Shown here in pieces: positions 58,801-63,184 of a stretch of DNA of 64,000 nt. Below the pieces are notes generated by a model that did no database searches, was not told the DNA's origin, and saw only the letters and a program-made list of their open reading frames with translations. Each line of letters begins with the position of its first letter. Position 1 is the stretch's first letter. Both the position numbers and the translations under genes were made by a program. Source of the stretch: Dichetophora obliterata (lineage: Eukaryota > Arthropoda > Insecta > Diptera > Sciomyzidae); NCBI GenBank assembly GCA_963920525.1, contig OY986440.1, forward strand, positions 20,732,187 through 20,796,186, in the 5' to 3' direction.

Positions 58801-59207
58801 ACATTTCTTGTAAAAATTAACTTGTTTGCTATAAACAAGTTTTTAAACATAATAACATCCTTCGCTATTTTGTTAGTGGCAAATATGTATATTTTTTTTC
58901 TGCGTGAATGTATAAGATGGATGTTACGTTTTTTAGTATATTGTGTTTCTTTAGAAATTTTAGACACTTTAATTCTATCTTATCTTACCAGTTTTTGCGC
59001 CGGTGTAGCCAAAGTTGTACTTGTGACTGATAGTTCGGTTATTGCTGCTGCCGCCGCTGACGTTGCTGCTGCCGCTGATGTTGCCTTCGCTGTGCTGCTT
59101 GCTAACGCATCCAGCGCTGGCATTTCAATTGTCTCCGGGCGCTTTGTACTCGAACTAAGATATATACTAGCTCCATCAATACCATCCGTGGCAGTGTTAT
59201 TCGACAT
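28737..59207 (-). CDS. Gat: Sodium/chloride-dependent GABA transporter (SLC6 family), whole coding region
   Basis: Coding exons, 5' to 3' on the minus strand: 59207-58989, 51583-51316, 51259-51158, 50510-50330, 50241-49974, 46927-46824, 39615-39491, 29743-29499, 29425-29222, 29138-28971, 28835-28737. All internal junctions are GT-AG and all phases agree, giving 660 residues. The protein would move GABA into cells with Na+ and Cl-, across the plasma membrane, as 12 membrane helices. TM1 holds the ion-site motif [16 protein letters not shown] (about 98-113). The second outer loop has the C203/C212 pair and NxS/T sites at N229 and N242. The TM6 motif [17 protein letters not shown] and the GLDSQF motif of TM8 are intact. 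Close match to insect Gat by recall of the family. Introns 1, 6 and 7 are inflated by repeats. The first exon is inferred. Confidence 0.88.
28971..29138 (-). CDS. Gat: Gat coding exon 10 (TM12)
   Basis: Encodes [40 protein letters not shown] and [16 protein letters not shown]. Acceptor GTTACAG|GGT, donor ACG|GTAATA, phase 0. Confidence 0.93.
29222..29425 (-). CDS. Gat: Gat coding exon 9 (TM10-TM11)
   Basis: Encodes [40 protein letters not shown] and [20 protein letters not shown]. Acceptor TATCTAG|GGT, donor TTG|GTAAGT, phase 0. Confidence 0.94.
29499..29743 (-). CDS. Gat: Gat coding exon 8 (TM8-TM9)
   Basis: Encodes [40 protein letters not shown] and [20 protein letters not shown], ending LTCISQ. 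The GLDSQF serine/aspartate motif contributes to Na+ and Cl- sites in this family. Acceptor TCTTAG|GTC, donor CAG|GTTGGG, phase 0. Confidence 0.94.
29744..30144. other. Start of Gat intron 7; solitary hAT-like end at 29969-29980
   Basis: GACCCGTAGCCAG at 29969-29981 followed by GGGGAGGGGG is a hAT-family left-end look-alike. No right end was found. The rest is AT-rich intron. Confidence 0.35.
30145..31400 (-). mobile_element. Degraded CR1/Jockey-like LINE fragment in intron 7
   Basis: The minus strand reads, with many stops and frameshifts, [18 protein letters not shown] near 31380, [20 protein letters not shown] near 31165, and [10 protein letters not shown], where YADD has become YAND. Then come [20 protein letters not shown] near 30920 and a C-terminal [18 protein letters not shown] near 30400. 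A T-rich run at 30147-30170 is the inverse of an A-rich LINE tail. It is older than the copy at 32740-36187 and on the same strand as Gat. Confidence 0.78.
31430..31765 (-). repeat. Dispersed repeat family R, partial copy
   Basis: The blocks TATGACATAGCATTTATTTC, TTTTTGTCACCAAAACAACA and CCCCAATATCTCTTTCCAAT match 38390-38600 in the same orientation. No coding content. Confidence 0.55.
31766..32739. other. Intron sequence, nothing recognised
   Basis: A C-rich patch at 31910-31935 and a 69-codon plus frame at 31978-32187 with no family features. No splice-flanked exon was seen. Confidence 0.4.
32766..33032 (-). pseudogene. LINE ORF2 C-terminal domain
   Basis: Reads [40 protein letters not shown] and [20 protein letters not shown]. 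The RxTxxF..SxxNYxxxEPLxRxxxxFN pattern is the usual end of these LINE polyproteins and recurs in the fragments at 30400 and 51900. It is out of frame with the reverse transcriptase piece. Confidence 0.7.
33057..34739 (-). pseudogene. LINE reverse transcriptase, frameshifted
   Basis: The first piece (34739-33735) includes [38 protein letters not shown] and [20 protein letters not shown], the fingers/palm motifs. After a frame break near 33735-33655 comes [17 protein letters not shown], and MYADDVKLF with the catalytic YADD. Then the thumb ([20 protein letters not shown]) and [17 protein letters not shown]. The enzyme would have primed cDNA synthesis at the nicked target. The frame break and separation from the endonuclease make it inactive. 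Confidence 0.88.
34752..35534 (-). pseudogene. LINE AP-type endonuclease domain
   Basis: Reads [26 protein letters not shown] (the conserved TETW), [25 protein letters not shown] (GDFN) and, near the end, [10 protein letters not shown] and DVHHPTLEI (the DH/HH site). These are the catalytic motifs of apurinic-type endonucleases that nick DNA for target-primed reverse transcription. The domain is complete but separated from the reverse transcriptase by a frame change at 34740-34751. Confidence 0.86.
35561..35785 (-). pseudogene. LINE ORF1 C-terminal piece
   Basis: [20 protein letters not shown] followed by [15 protein letters not shown] matches the end of the ORF1 RNA-binding protein of CR1/Jockey-type LINEs, where a SFKxxVP..LF.....W..G..VREF pattern is usual. 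It lies directly upstream of the endonuclease piece. Confidence 0.6.
35876..36187 (-). pseudogene. LINE ORF1 N-terminal piece, proline-rich
   Basis: Encodes [20 protein letters not shown] and a low-complexity Pro/Ser/Thr stretch, then TKSIFVSRL, where the frame runs into an AAAT repeat. It is probably the 5' part of the ORF1 above. About 35790-35905 is foreign or deleted. Confidence 0.5.
35878..35905. repeat. (AAAT)n microsatellite inside LINE ORF1
   Basis: Seven AAAT units. It may be the tail of another retroelement or a local expansion at a deletion joint. Confidence 0.85.
36590..37770 (-). mobile_element. Third CR1/Jockey-like LINE fragment, split by a SINE
   Basis: Near 36720 the minus strand reads [20 protein letters not shown], then after one stop [17 protein letters not shown], matching the corresponding region of the 34739-33735 frame. 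At 37483-37205 comes a linker piece with [20 protein letters not shown] and RKSHGLPK, matching [18 protein letters not shown] of the better copy. SINE-B occupies 36789-37050. Both LINE and SINE are broken remnants, and the LINE is older. Confidence 0.72.
36789..37050 (-). mobile_element. SINE family B, 5'-truncated copy
   Basis: Inverse of the body and tail of the 5170-5529 copy. The A-rich tail is at 36797-36811 in antisense form, then TTTGACCTGAAAGGAAAGGG, AATAACCGTGAAAGAC and TTCCACATTTTCCACAAT. The tRNA-like head is missing. Confidence 0.78.
37864..37913. repeat. (GTTT)n microsatellite
   Basis: About 12-13 GTTT units, one changed to GCTT. It is the tail of the adjacent repeat family R copy rather than an independent microsatellite. 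Confidence 0.95.
37914..38600 (-). repeat. Dispersed repeat family R, copy 2
   Basis: Inverse of 18395-18903 through GACCTTTATACAAATCCAAA, CATAAAACATCGTTACCTAA and CGATGCAAATATCTCC, then matching 31430-31765 beyond that. The three copies together define at least 700 bp of the family. Noncoding as far as visible. Confidence 0.6.
38610..38700 (+). repeat. Fragment of the 48857-49860 Helitron's internal repeat
   Basis: ATATTCGACCTTAATTTGCA and CAAGGGAGCGGACC resemble the 142-bp internal unit of the second Helitron (TATTCGACCTCAATTTACAC...GGGAGCGTGG). It is truncated, without termini. Confidence 0.5.
38701..39490. other. Gat intron 7, nothing recognised
   Basis: AT-rich intron sequence just 3' of Gat exon 7. 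A plus frame at 39338-39538 overlaps exon 7 antisense and is a shadow. Confidence 0.5.
39491..39615 (-). CDS. Gat: Gat coding exon 7 (TM7)
   Basis: Encodes [40 protein letters not shown] and SG. The acceptor has an excellent pyrimidine tract (TTTTTCTTTTTCAG). Donor TCGG|GTATGT, phase 1. The exon is isolated between two introns of 7.2 and 9.7 kb. Confidence 0.92.
40432..41328 (+). mobile_element. Internally deleted DD41D mariner (897 bp) in the satellite
   Basis: The ends are 28-bp inverted repeats with one mismatch, starting CAGGGTTGTCAATATTCGAA. TA is duplicated at 40430-40431 and 41329-41330. The target can be recognised as the satellite's own GTACTGTAGATGTCATC, so the exact pre-insertion state is present in neighbouring monomers. 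Full-length relatives are about 1.3 kb or more, so several hundred bases are missing inside. Confidence 0.93.
40537..41212 (+). pseudogene. DD41D mariner transposase with internal deletions
   Basis: ATG 40537 gives [20 protein letters not shown] and [12 protein letters not shown], then the frame is lost near 40625. The remaining part is open from ATG 40631 for 193 residues: [10 protein letters not shown] (first Asp, D3), [11 protein letters not shown] (D84) and [13 protein letters not shown] (D126). There are 41 residues between the last two, which places it in the DD41D (rosa-like) group known from fruit flies and other insects. A second gap follows VWCG, where a loop of about 12-15 residues is missing. 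Non-functional, though the catalytic acids survive. Confidence 0.88.
41786..42514. mobile_element. Terminal-inverted-repeat element (729 bp) in the satellite
   Basis: CACTCTAACAAAAATT on the left and AGTTTTTAGAGTG on the right interrupt the satellite phrase ACTCTGCAGAATC. Comparison with intact monomers shows that TG (41784-41785 and 42515-42516) is duplicated, though TGCA is possible if the ends are read asymmetrically. It contains the dispersed repeat also found at 262-490 and a three-unit minisatellite. No coding frame. A CACT start with a 2-bp duplication would fit the CMC superfamily, but that assignment is tentative. Confidence 0.7.
42254..42441. repeat. Three-unit minisatellite with internal hairpins
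   Basis: Units of 59-67 bp: GACTCTCTGAGCGAAAACAC followed by GCTGAAATAGCGTG. Each has CACGCT-GAAAT-AGCGTG, an imperfect 6-bp stem. They lie near the right end of the host element, where binding-site repeats are often found. Confidence 0.8.
44144..45369. repeat. Two nearly identical 613-bp satellite dimers
   Basis: 44144-44756 and 44757-45369 differ at only a handful of positions and are in direct tandem. Each contains one A-type monomer (GTTCGAACAAATGTAATAAA) and one B-type monomer (ACCCGAAAAGAAAAGTATAT). This identity against the divergence between A and B shows a recent duplication of the dimer. Confidence 0.9.
46461..46823. other. Intron 6 spacer before Gat exon 6
   Basis: Non-satellite sequence between the array edge and the exon. 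Nothing recognised. Confidence 0.5.
46824..46927 (-). CDS. Gat: Gat coding exon 6 (TM6)
   Basis: Encodes [20 protein letters not shown] followed by [15 protein letters not shown]. This is the unwound TM6 segment lining the substrate and ion sites. Acceptor TTTAAG|GTC, donor ATAA|GTAAGT. It is followed by the satellite-filled intron 6. Confidence 0.92.
46928..48856. other. Gat intron 5; no gene seen
   Basis: AT-rich. CGTGTTGCCAAC at 47979 and TTGGCAACAGTG at 48406 are inverse and hAT-like, but no target duplication supports an element. The two overlapping frames at 48264-48579 are unrecognised. Confidence 0.4.
48857..49860 (+). mobile_element. Non-autonomous Helitron (1.0 kb) in Gat intron 5
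   Basis: The 5' end TCTTAATATATAAAAGGCAA follows an A at 48856. The 3' end CTAG at 49857-49860 is followed by T. The short stem GCGT-GGCAGCA-ACGC lies 12 nt before the CTAG. A second 5' end of the same type starts at 48932, also after an A. A 23-bp phrase, TGTTCAGCCTGAAAGTATGC plus ACA, is repeated at about 48908 and 49038 around it. Near the 3' end, two tandem units of about 142 bp with GGAATTCAGTATTCGACCTC occur. No Rep/helicase coding. Confidence 0.76.
49974..50241 (-). CDS. Gat: Gat coding exon 5 (TM4-TM5)
   Basis: Encodes [60 protein letters not shown] and TKLTDSE. The FCIWKGV..TGKVVYF motif is the most family-specific sequence in the gene. The acceptor is ATAAAAG|GCG. The upstream ATG at 50272 lies in intron and is not the start. 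Donor GAG|GTAGGT, phase 0. Confidence 0.93.
50330..50510 (-). CDS. Gat: Gat coding exon 4 (large extracellular loop 2)
   Basis: Encodes [15 protein letters not shown], with the two cysteines nine apart that form the conserved loop disulfide in SLC6 carriers, then NGT and NIS glycosylation sites, ending DPVKEFW. Acceptor CCACAG|ATG, donor GGGA|GTAAGT. Confidence 0.93.
50511..51157. other. Gat intron 3
   Basis: About 650 bp of intron with no recognised element and no alternative exon seen. Confidence 0.6.
51158..51259 (-). CDS. Gat: Gat coding exon 3 (TM3)
   Basis: Encodes [20 protein letters not shown] followed by [13 protein letters not shown]. Acceptor GACAG|GTATTG, donor GCTG|GTAAGT. It completes the glycine codon begun in exon 2 and the aspartate codon finished in exon 4. 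Confidence 0.93.
51316..51583 (-). CDS. Gat: Gat coding exon 2 (TM1-TM2)
   Basis: Begins [13 protein letters not shown] and carries [20 protein letters not shown] and the TM2 region [13 protein letters not shown], ending KIAPIFKG. The ATG is preceded directly by a pyrimidine-rich acceptor (TCCTTTATAG), so this methionine is probably internal or the exon follows a spliced 5' untranslated exon. The donor is AAGG|GTTAGT, phase 1. Confidence 0.93.
51717..52355 (-). mobile_element. 3' end of a CR1/Jockey-like LINE in Gat intron 1
   Basis: The minus strand reads [17 protein letters not shown] near 52310 with frame breaks, and finally [19 protein letters not shown] and [16 protein letters not shown] at about 52030-51935, the usual LINE C-terminus. 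An A-rich tail appears as the TTTA run at 51719-51740. 5'-truncated, about 640 bp. Confidence 0.75.
52384..52510 (+). pseudogene. RTE-like reverse transcriptase fragment
   Basis: [20 protein letters not shown] followed by [19 protein letters not shown] matches the QGDxLSCxLFN motif of RTE/BovB-type LINEs. The fragment is about 40 codons on the opposite strand to the LINE end beside it. Confidence 0.65.
52511..52904. repeat. Imperfect direct repeat, unassigned
   Basis: The plus-strand phrases CAGCATTTCTTCAGAACACA...CATTCTGCCACC and GAGCATTTTTTCCAGACACA...TATCTGCCATCC are about 155 bp apart and similar. Not a known element; possibly part of an RTE 3' region. Confidence 0.4.
52905..53060 (+). 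pseudogene. RTE-like linker fragment (between endonuclease and RT)
   Basis: Reads [20 protein letters not shown] followed by KAALQ and a stop, resembling the RNxWFDxECxxAxxxKNxAY segment of RTE-type LINEs. Short and broken. Confidence 0.6.
53061..53913. other. Gat intron 1, nothing recognised
   Basis: Possible further RTE-derived bases until about 53340, then AT-rich sequence to the mariner edge. Confidence 0.4.
54091..54657. mobile_element. Fold-back (palindromic) MITE inside the mariner
   Basis: About 190 bp on the left (from ATCTTGTGGTGGCATTTGTT) is the inverse of the right arm (ending GTTACCACGAGATGCC). The best matching part of the arms reads TCTTGAACCATTAGGATTTT on the left. TA lies at both edges and could be its target duplication. 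The centre is about 170 bp. Two short open frames over the arms are not proteins. Confidence 0.75.
54717..55333 (+). pseudogene. Mariner-like transposase, frameshifted and lacking a catalytic Asp
   Basis: 54760-54975 reads [18 protein letters not shown], a stop, then [13 protein letters not shown] and [18 protein letters not shown], the N-terminal region. After a deletion, [18 protein letters not shown] has G in place of the second catalytic D (GGT for GAT). A frameshift near 55120 leads to [20 protein letters not shown] (third Asp) and ends [12 protein letters not shown] at TAA 55331-55333. The first catalytic region is lost. Confidence 0.82.
55451..56820. other. Gat intron 1, no gene seen
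   Basis: AT-rich. A patch at 56150-56300 is more balanced in composition but encodes nothing recognisable. Confidence 0.45.
56821..57000 (+). mobile_element. SINE family A, truncated copy
   Basis: The tRNA-like head is present with a B box (GGTTCAAAACC), followed by AGTTTTTTCAATTGAATTAA and CGCAGACAATGGCAAACATC as in the 4137 copy. The middle of the family body is missing and an AATAAT-rich tail follows directly. Confidence 0.72.
57243..58095 (-). pseudogene. pogo/Tigger-like (DDE-1) transposase remnant
   Basis: The minus strand reads, in order, [40 protein letters not shown] (the LxLDNAPxHP motif with its Asp), [17 protein letters not shown] (the LPPNxTxLIQPxDQ motif) and [16 protein letters not shown], and ends near 57430 with an acidic stretch and [18 protein letters not shown]. 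This order is diagnostic for pogo/Tigger/Jerky DDE domains. Stops and frameshifts are present and no terminal repeats were placed. Confidence 0.78.
58096..58988. other. Gat intron 1, no gene seen
   Basis: Contains a repeated CTTATGCAATAGA/ATTTAAACAA phrase (58488-58660). Otherwise unremarkable. The plus frame 58789-59304 is a shadow of Gat exon 1. Confidence 0.45.
58989..59207 (-). CDS. Gat: Gat coding exon 1 (inferred N-terminal tail)
   Basis: Seventy-three codons from ATG 59207: [20 protein letters not shown], then an Ala/Thr/Ser-rich stretch ending ATPAQKL. A strong donor, GTAAGATAAG, follows at 58988. The exon ends in phase 0, matching the phase-0 acceptor directly before ATG 51583. SLC6 transporters normally have a cytosolic N-terminal tail of 40 or more residues; exon 2 alone would supply only about 10. 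The Ala run ([11 protein letters not shown]) is low complexity. The plus-strand frame over the same place is a shadow. A different gene owning this exon is possible. Confidence 0.6.
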
Positions 59208-59376
59208 AACGACTACGACCTTTAGAACCTGCTTGAGGTCGTATATATATCTCGATATATATTATGTAGGAATGATGAATGTATGTGCTTCAGCAGGCCT
59301 TTAAAAATTAGAATTTCAAAGTTTTTTTATTTTAAATCGGCGGTCAATATATATTATATATAAGTATATATGTATA

Positions 59377-59405
59377 CTAGTTGAACCGGCAGACGTTGTG
59401 CTGCC
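59377..59405 (-). mobile_element. Helitron 3' terminus, minus strand
   Basis: On the minus strand GGCAGCACAACGTCTGCC is a 5-bp-stem hairpin. GGTTCAA and CTAG follow, ending next to T. The hairpin-CTAG-T arrangement and the GGCAG/CTGCC stem are typical of insect Helitrons. No 5' end was found within the next kilobase, so the body is undefined. Confidence 0.5.
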
Positions 59406-60410
59406 CTTTCTTAGTAGTAGTATAAAATCATAACAATGTCTAACAATATGCGGTATGTACTTCGTTTTCAAACTTTCTCACACCACTTTTGTTTGTGGTT
59501 TCCCACACTGTGGTGCTCAGTATCTTTCAATTAAATAAATTTGACCTTTCGGAGTGGCCATTTTTGTTATCTAGTGTAAAAAAGATAATTCTTAATAAAT
59601 CAAAAAGAACCTAAATATTTTCTACCACAATAAATACGAAGCACTAGCCAAAGAATATGTATAAATTTTTAAAATATTTGGTGGTTAACCTTGTATTTTC
59701 GAATTAACCCGTTTCATAAAAAAATATATATTTCCATTTTAATTTTATAATTGCAAAACATGATAAGCCACATAAAAGTATTTTGAAATAATCGACTCTA
59801 AAGTTTTGAAAAAATGTTGATTTTCTATGATTTAAATACAAATTCTAAATGTTTGATAGTTTAAATCATTCTTGTTTTTAAATAAAAATTCTAGTTGTTT
59901 GATAGTTTTGAAAAAATTTGTTTTTATGTGTATAAATGAAATTGGACACGAAAACTTTTACAAATTGGCTATAAAATTAATAAGAAATAGCTAAAATCTC
60001 TTCAGGGGTTTGTTGGCAATGCATTGAGCAACGTATTTAAAGTAAAAACTTGATTTTTTTAGATCATGTGGCTTATCACGTTATTGCAATAAGCCCTTCA
60101 ATTTTTAAAAAAAAACTGCGATTTTTGTAAACTTTGCATCAAAGTTTTTTGATTGCTTTTAACTCAACAACATCAAAAGGAACAGGATTATAAAAAAAAA
60201 AATTTCTTTTGAAAATTCATTTCTACTCTTCACTGCTCTTTATTCATATTTTGAAAATTTTTGGGTTTTTTTTTTCTTAATACATATTTGAGGTTAGGTT
60301 TAGTGAGCCCTCAGGACTTTGAAAGCTTATATCAGACAACGTTCAGATACTACTATTTTGATTAACCAAATTTACAAATTTTCCTATTTTATGAAAATAA
60401 CTACACGGTT
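59406..60410. other. No gene seen; region 5' of Gat coding exon 1
   Basis: AT-rich sequence where the Gat promoter or an upstream untranslated exon could lie. No clear core promoter was recognised. Confidence 0.35.
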
Positions 60411-60698
60411 ATGCCCTGGTAATGCTAGACAAACATGTTTGGTGAACTGATTTTGTTGTTGGTGTTTTACGAATAAAATAAGAAATGAACTTTTTCTCCT
60501 GCTCATTTCTTTGCTCTCACGGCAACCATTTTTGTTAAAAAACATATATTTTTTTAAAAAACAAACTTTGTTTTGTATTAGGCGCATACCTTGGCGCATA
60601 AAAAAAGAAAATAGCATAACCAGGAAACGAATATTTGATCAGAGAAGAAAATTAACAAAATTAAACAGCAAACATGTTTGCCTAGCATAACCAGAGTA
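60411..60698. mobile_element. Palindromic MITE-like element
   Basis: TGGTAATGCTAGACAAACAT...GTTTGG on the left is inverse to the right CAGCAAACATGTTTGCCTAG...CATAACCA (about 27 bp, three mismatches). The internal phrase ATAGCATAACCAGG at 60612 repeats the end. A 77-codon minus frame spans it and is not a protein family. The target duplication is not clear. Confidence 0.55.
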
Positions 60699-61309
60699 TT
60701 ACAAGTTTTGTACTAAAATTTGAAACTTTTCTGTACTACTTACTATAGATCCACTCCAGCTTTGGTTTAAAATATATTATTTGCAAAATACTAAAATATG
60801 ATTTTACCTAATATTGAGTCGTAGCATTGCCAGGCTCAATTTTTACGGGTTCAAATCCAAATTTAGTATTCAAATGTGTTAGAATTTAGTCTGAATTGTA
60901 TTCAAAACAAAAAATAATACAGAATTATACTTAAATTTAAACCAAAAAGCTAAAAGGGAAGCTGTAATATTTTTTTTTTTTATTATTTAATTTTAATACA
61001 GTAGAGTTTTAATTATGAGTTAGTATTTGCAAAGTTGAAACCTGAAAAGGTTTAAAATAGTGCAGCAATATTTTAGCTGGACTAAAATTTAGTCCAAGAT
61101 TTTAAGCCGAAAAATATCTCAAAAAAATTGTGGGCAAAAGTGCGACATTTTTTTAGCAAACTTGAATATGTTTTTTATTTCACGGTTTTGCTTAATTTAT
61201 ATTTTAAAGTAAATGCAAAAAGTATTGTATAAAAAATTGGAAATGATACAAAACAAGTTCAGACATCCTATTTTTCTCAGAAGAAACATTTACATCCGAG
61301 TCGCAGCTA
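60699..61309. other. No gene seen
   Basis: AT-rich, nothing recognised. Confidence 0.5.
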
Positions 61310-61392
61310 GGTCAAGTGTAGGATCTGAAAGTTTGATTGATACATTTCAAATGCTTATGTTTGTTGCAAATGATCGAGAACTGGAGTAACGA
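61310..61392 (-). mobile_element. SINE family A, 3' part of a split copy
   Basis: AAATGATCGAGAACTG is the inverse of CAGTTCTCGATCATTT of the full-length SINE-A at 4358. The copy continues at 62433 beyond the hAT insertion. The outer edge is approximate. Confidence 0.6.
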
Positions 61393-62432
61393 CAGTGTAG
61401 CCAGGTGCCTTTCAGCATTTACCCCTAGATTAGATTTCAAATCCCCCTAAAATTCCCCTAAAAATTTTTTTCGAAAAACACACAAAAATTTCATAGGGGG
61501 CAACTGAAAATTAGTGCGACTGCAATGCAAGACTATGTGTTTAAAGGGCTGAGCTGTTGGATGTCTTTAACAAGGGCAGAAAGTTGCTTCATAGTTCTCA
61601 ATTCTCCAATATGAAATTGACCTAAAAATTAAGCCTTACTTTTGAAAAGAGGCTCCGTCTCCCATTTTTTGATATATTTTTGGACATATCTTTTTTATCT
61701 ATAGTTTTTCCCATGCTTTTTTTTAAATCAAAGAACAAAGGCATGCGCCTTATGCAAACAACGCTTGGCCTTTGACCTGAAAGGTAAGGGATTAATAATT
61801 AGAGGAAGAATTGATTGGAACCATATGTGAACTATCGATTAGGCGGAAAAAAACGAAAGAATTTGAATTGCTTACAACTGAGGTTAGTGTTATGCCTAAC
61901 CTTGGCAAGCATTTCCAGCCCTCAGCTGCTCCTGTCCTTTAATTCAACATTTTCCACAATTAAGTAGTTAATTTTTTGTTTCAATAATTCTTAAATGTTG
62001 TGAAGAACAAAGAAAGTGAAAAGAACCATGCTTAAACCCGGATTAGAATCAGAGACCTCTGAGTTGATAGTCTAGCGCACTCTTCCCTAGACTATAAAGA
62101 CCGACTTGCTTTGTTTTTAGTTTTTACACGGAATCAATCAATTACAAATAAAGCGCAAAGCAAGTTTGAAGTGAAGTGGGAAATGATTGGAAATTTATTT
62201 GAAATGCTGCCACTTGAGCCAAATATTTTCTTTTCTTAAATTTTAAGCATAACTTAAGGAAAAATTAGAAAACATTATTTCCAAAGGTCAATTTTTCAAA
62301 TACCCCTAAAAAAATCAAAAAAAAAATTAAATCTTCCTAAAAAAACCCCTAAAGATTCATTACCCCTAAAATCCCTCAACACAGTTAAAAAACCCCTAAA
62401 TCTAGGGGAAATTCCCTAACCTGGCAACACTG
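61393..62432. mobile_element. Non-autonomous hAT element (1.04 kb) inserted in SINE-A
   Basis: The ends are CAGTGTAGCCAGGTGCC and, reversed from the right, CAGTGTTGCCAGGTTAG, both followed after a few bases by CCCCTAGATT. The 8-bp flanks AGTAACGA (61385-61392) and ACTTACGA (62433-62440) match at six positions and continue the SINE sequence. The subterminal parts share CCCCTAAAA runs. It contains a SINE-B at 61721-62108. No transposase. Confidence 0.85.
61721..62108 (-). mobile_element. SINE family B inside the hAT MITE
   Basis: A minus-strand copy with head (B-box-like GATTCTAATCC, mutated), body (CTTGGCAAGCATTTCCAGCC; TTTGACCTGAAAGGTAAGGG) and the tail side at 61721. About the same length as the 5170 copy. 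It lies wholly between the hAT ends. Confidence 0.82.
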
Positions 62433-62554
62433 ACTTACGAGTTTTATGCCGACTACGAACGGCTTATGTTCTCAAGAAGCTTTACATGGCAGTTTCTTCT
62501 CTCAGTTTTTCAACTGAAAAAACATTCTGTCTGAGCTGGGAATTGAACCCGAAG
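62433..62554 (-). mobile_element. SINE family A, 5' part of the split copy
   Basis: Inverse of the SINE-A body: TTTTATGCCGACTACGAACG, CTCAAGAAGCTTTACATG and GAGCTGGGAATTGAACCC (the B box). The head upstream of the B box is absent, so the copy was 5'-truncated. Confidence 0.75.
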
Positions 62555-62601
62555 ATTGGATGTAACTTTTTGCTTAGGCTGCATTTTTTAGGCGTTTGAG
62601 G

Positions 62602-62861
62602 CATTGGCGTCGGAAGCGGGGGGAAAGGGGGGCAATTGCCCCCGCACTTTTTTAGCTAGATAAAAAATTTAAAAGGAAAAGTTATTTAAAATATCAGTTT
62701 TTTTACAACGATAATATTTTTGTATTATATATTTTCCTCTTCTTTCTCTCTTCTTCATGTTTCATGTGAAGCAATTTTGGTAAACTTTTTTTGCACCACC
62801 ATTTGTACTGCCCCCCCATTTGTACTGCCCCCTCAGATGAAATTCACTTCCGACGCGCTTG
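62602..62861. mobile_element. Short hAT MITE (260 bp) with exact target duplication
   Basis: The ends are CATTGGCGTCGGAAG and, reversed, CAAGCGCGTCGGAAG. GTTTGAGG is duplicated exactly at 62594-62601 and 62862-62869. A G-tract (AAGCGGGGGGAAAGGGGGGC) lies at the left and a duplicated CCATTTGTACTGCCCCC at the right. Confidence 0.9.
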
Positions 62862-62869
62862 GTTTGAGG

Positions 62870-63184
62870 TTTTGGTCCATTTTTTTCTAGGTGGATTTCA
62901 CTTTTTTTTTTAATTTAGTAGCGAAGCTTTTTACGAGTCGCAAAATGGGGCATTTTATGGCAAACGTGAGCATTAAGTACCCTATGAAAGGTGATAAACC
63001 GTTTACCCGCAATGCACTTTAAAAGTCAACATTTTTTTGCACTTTGCGTGCGCGCGTGTACATTTTGTATATTATTTTAAAAAATTACATAAAACTATGA
63101 TTGAACCTTCTTGTTTAACTATTTAAGCACAACAAAATCTTTTTTTTAACAGGGGACAAAATTAGCAGGGGACGGATTAAGCGG
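62870..63184. other. No gene seen
   Basis: AT-rich with a CGCGCG-containing patch near 63045. Nothing recognised. Confidence 0.5.

Noticed and set aside
58789..59304. 171-codon plus-strand ORF with alanine-rich centre
   Set aside because: It is antisense to Gat exon 1. GCT/GCC/AGC repeats read as Ala-rich on both strands, and the minus frame has a splice donor and fits the transporter.
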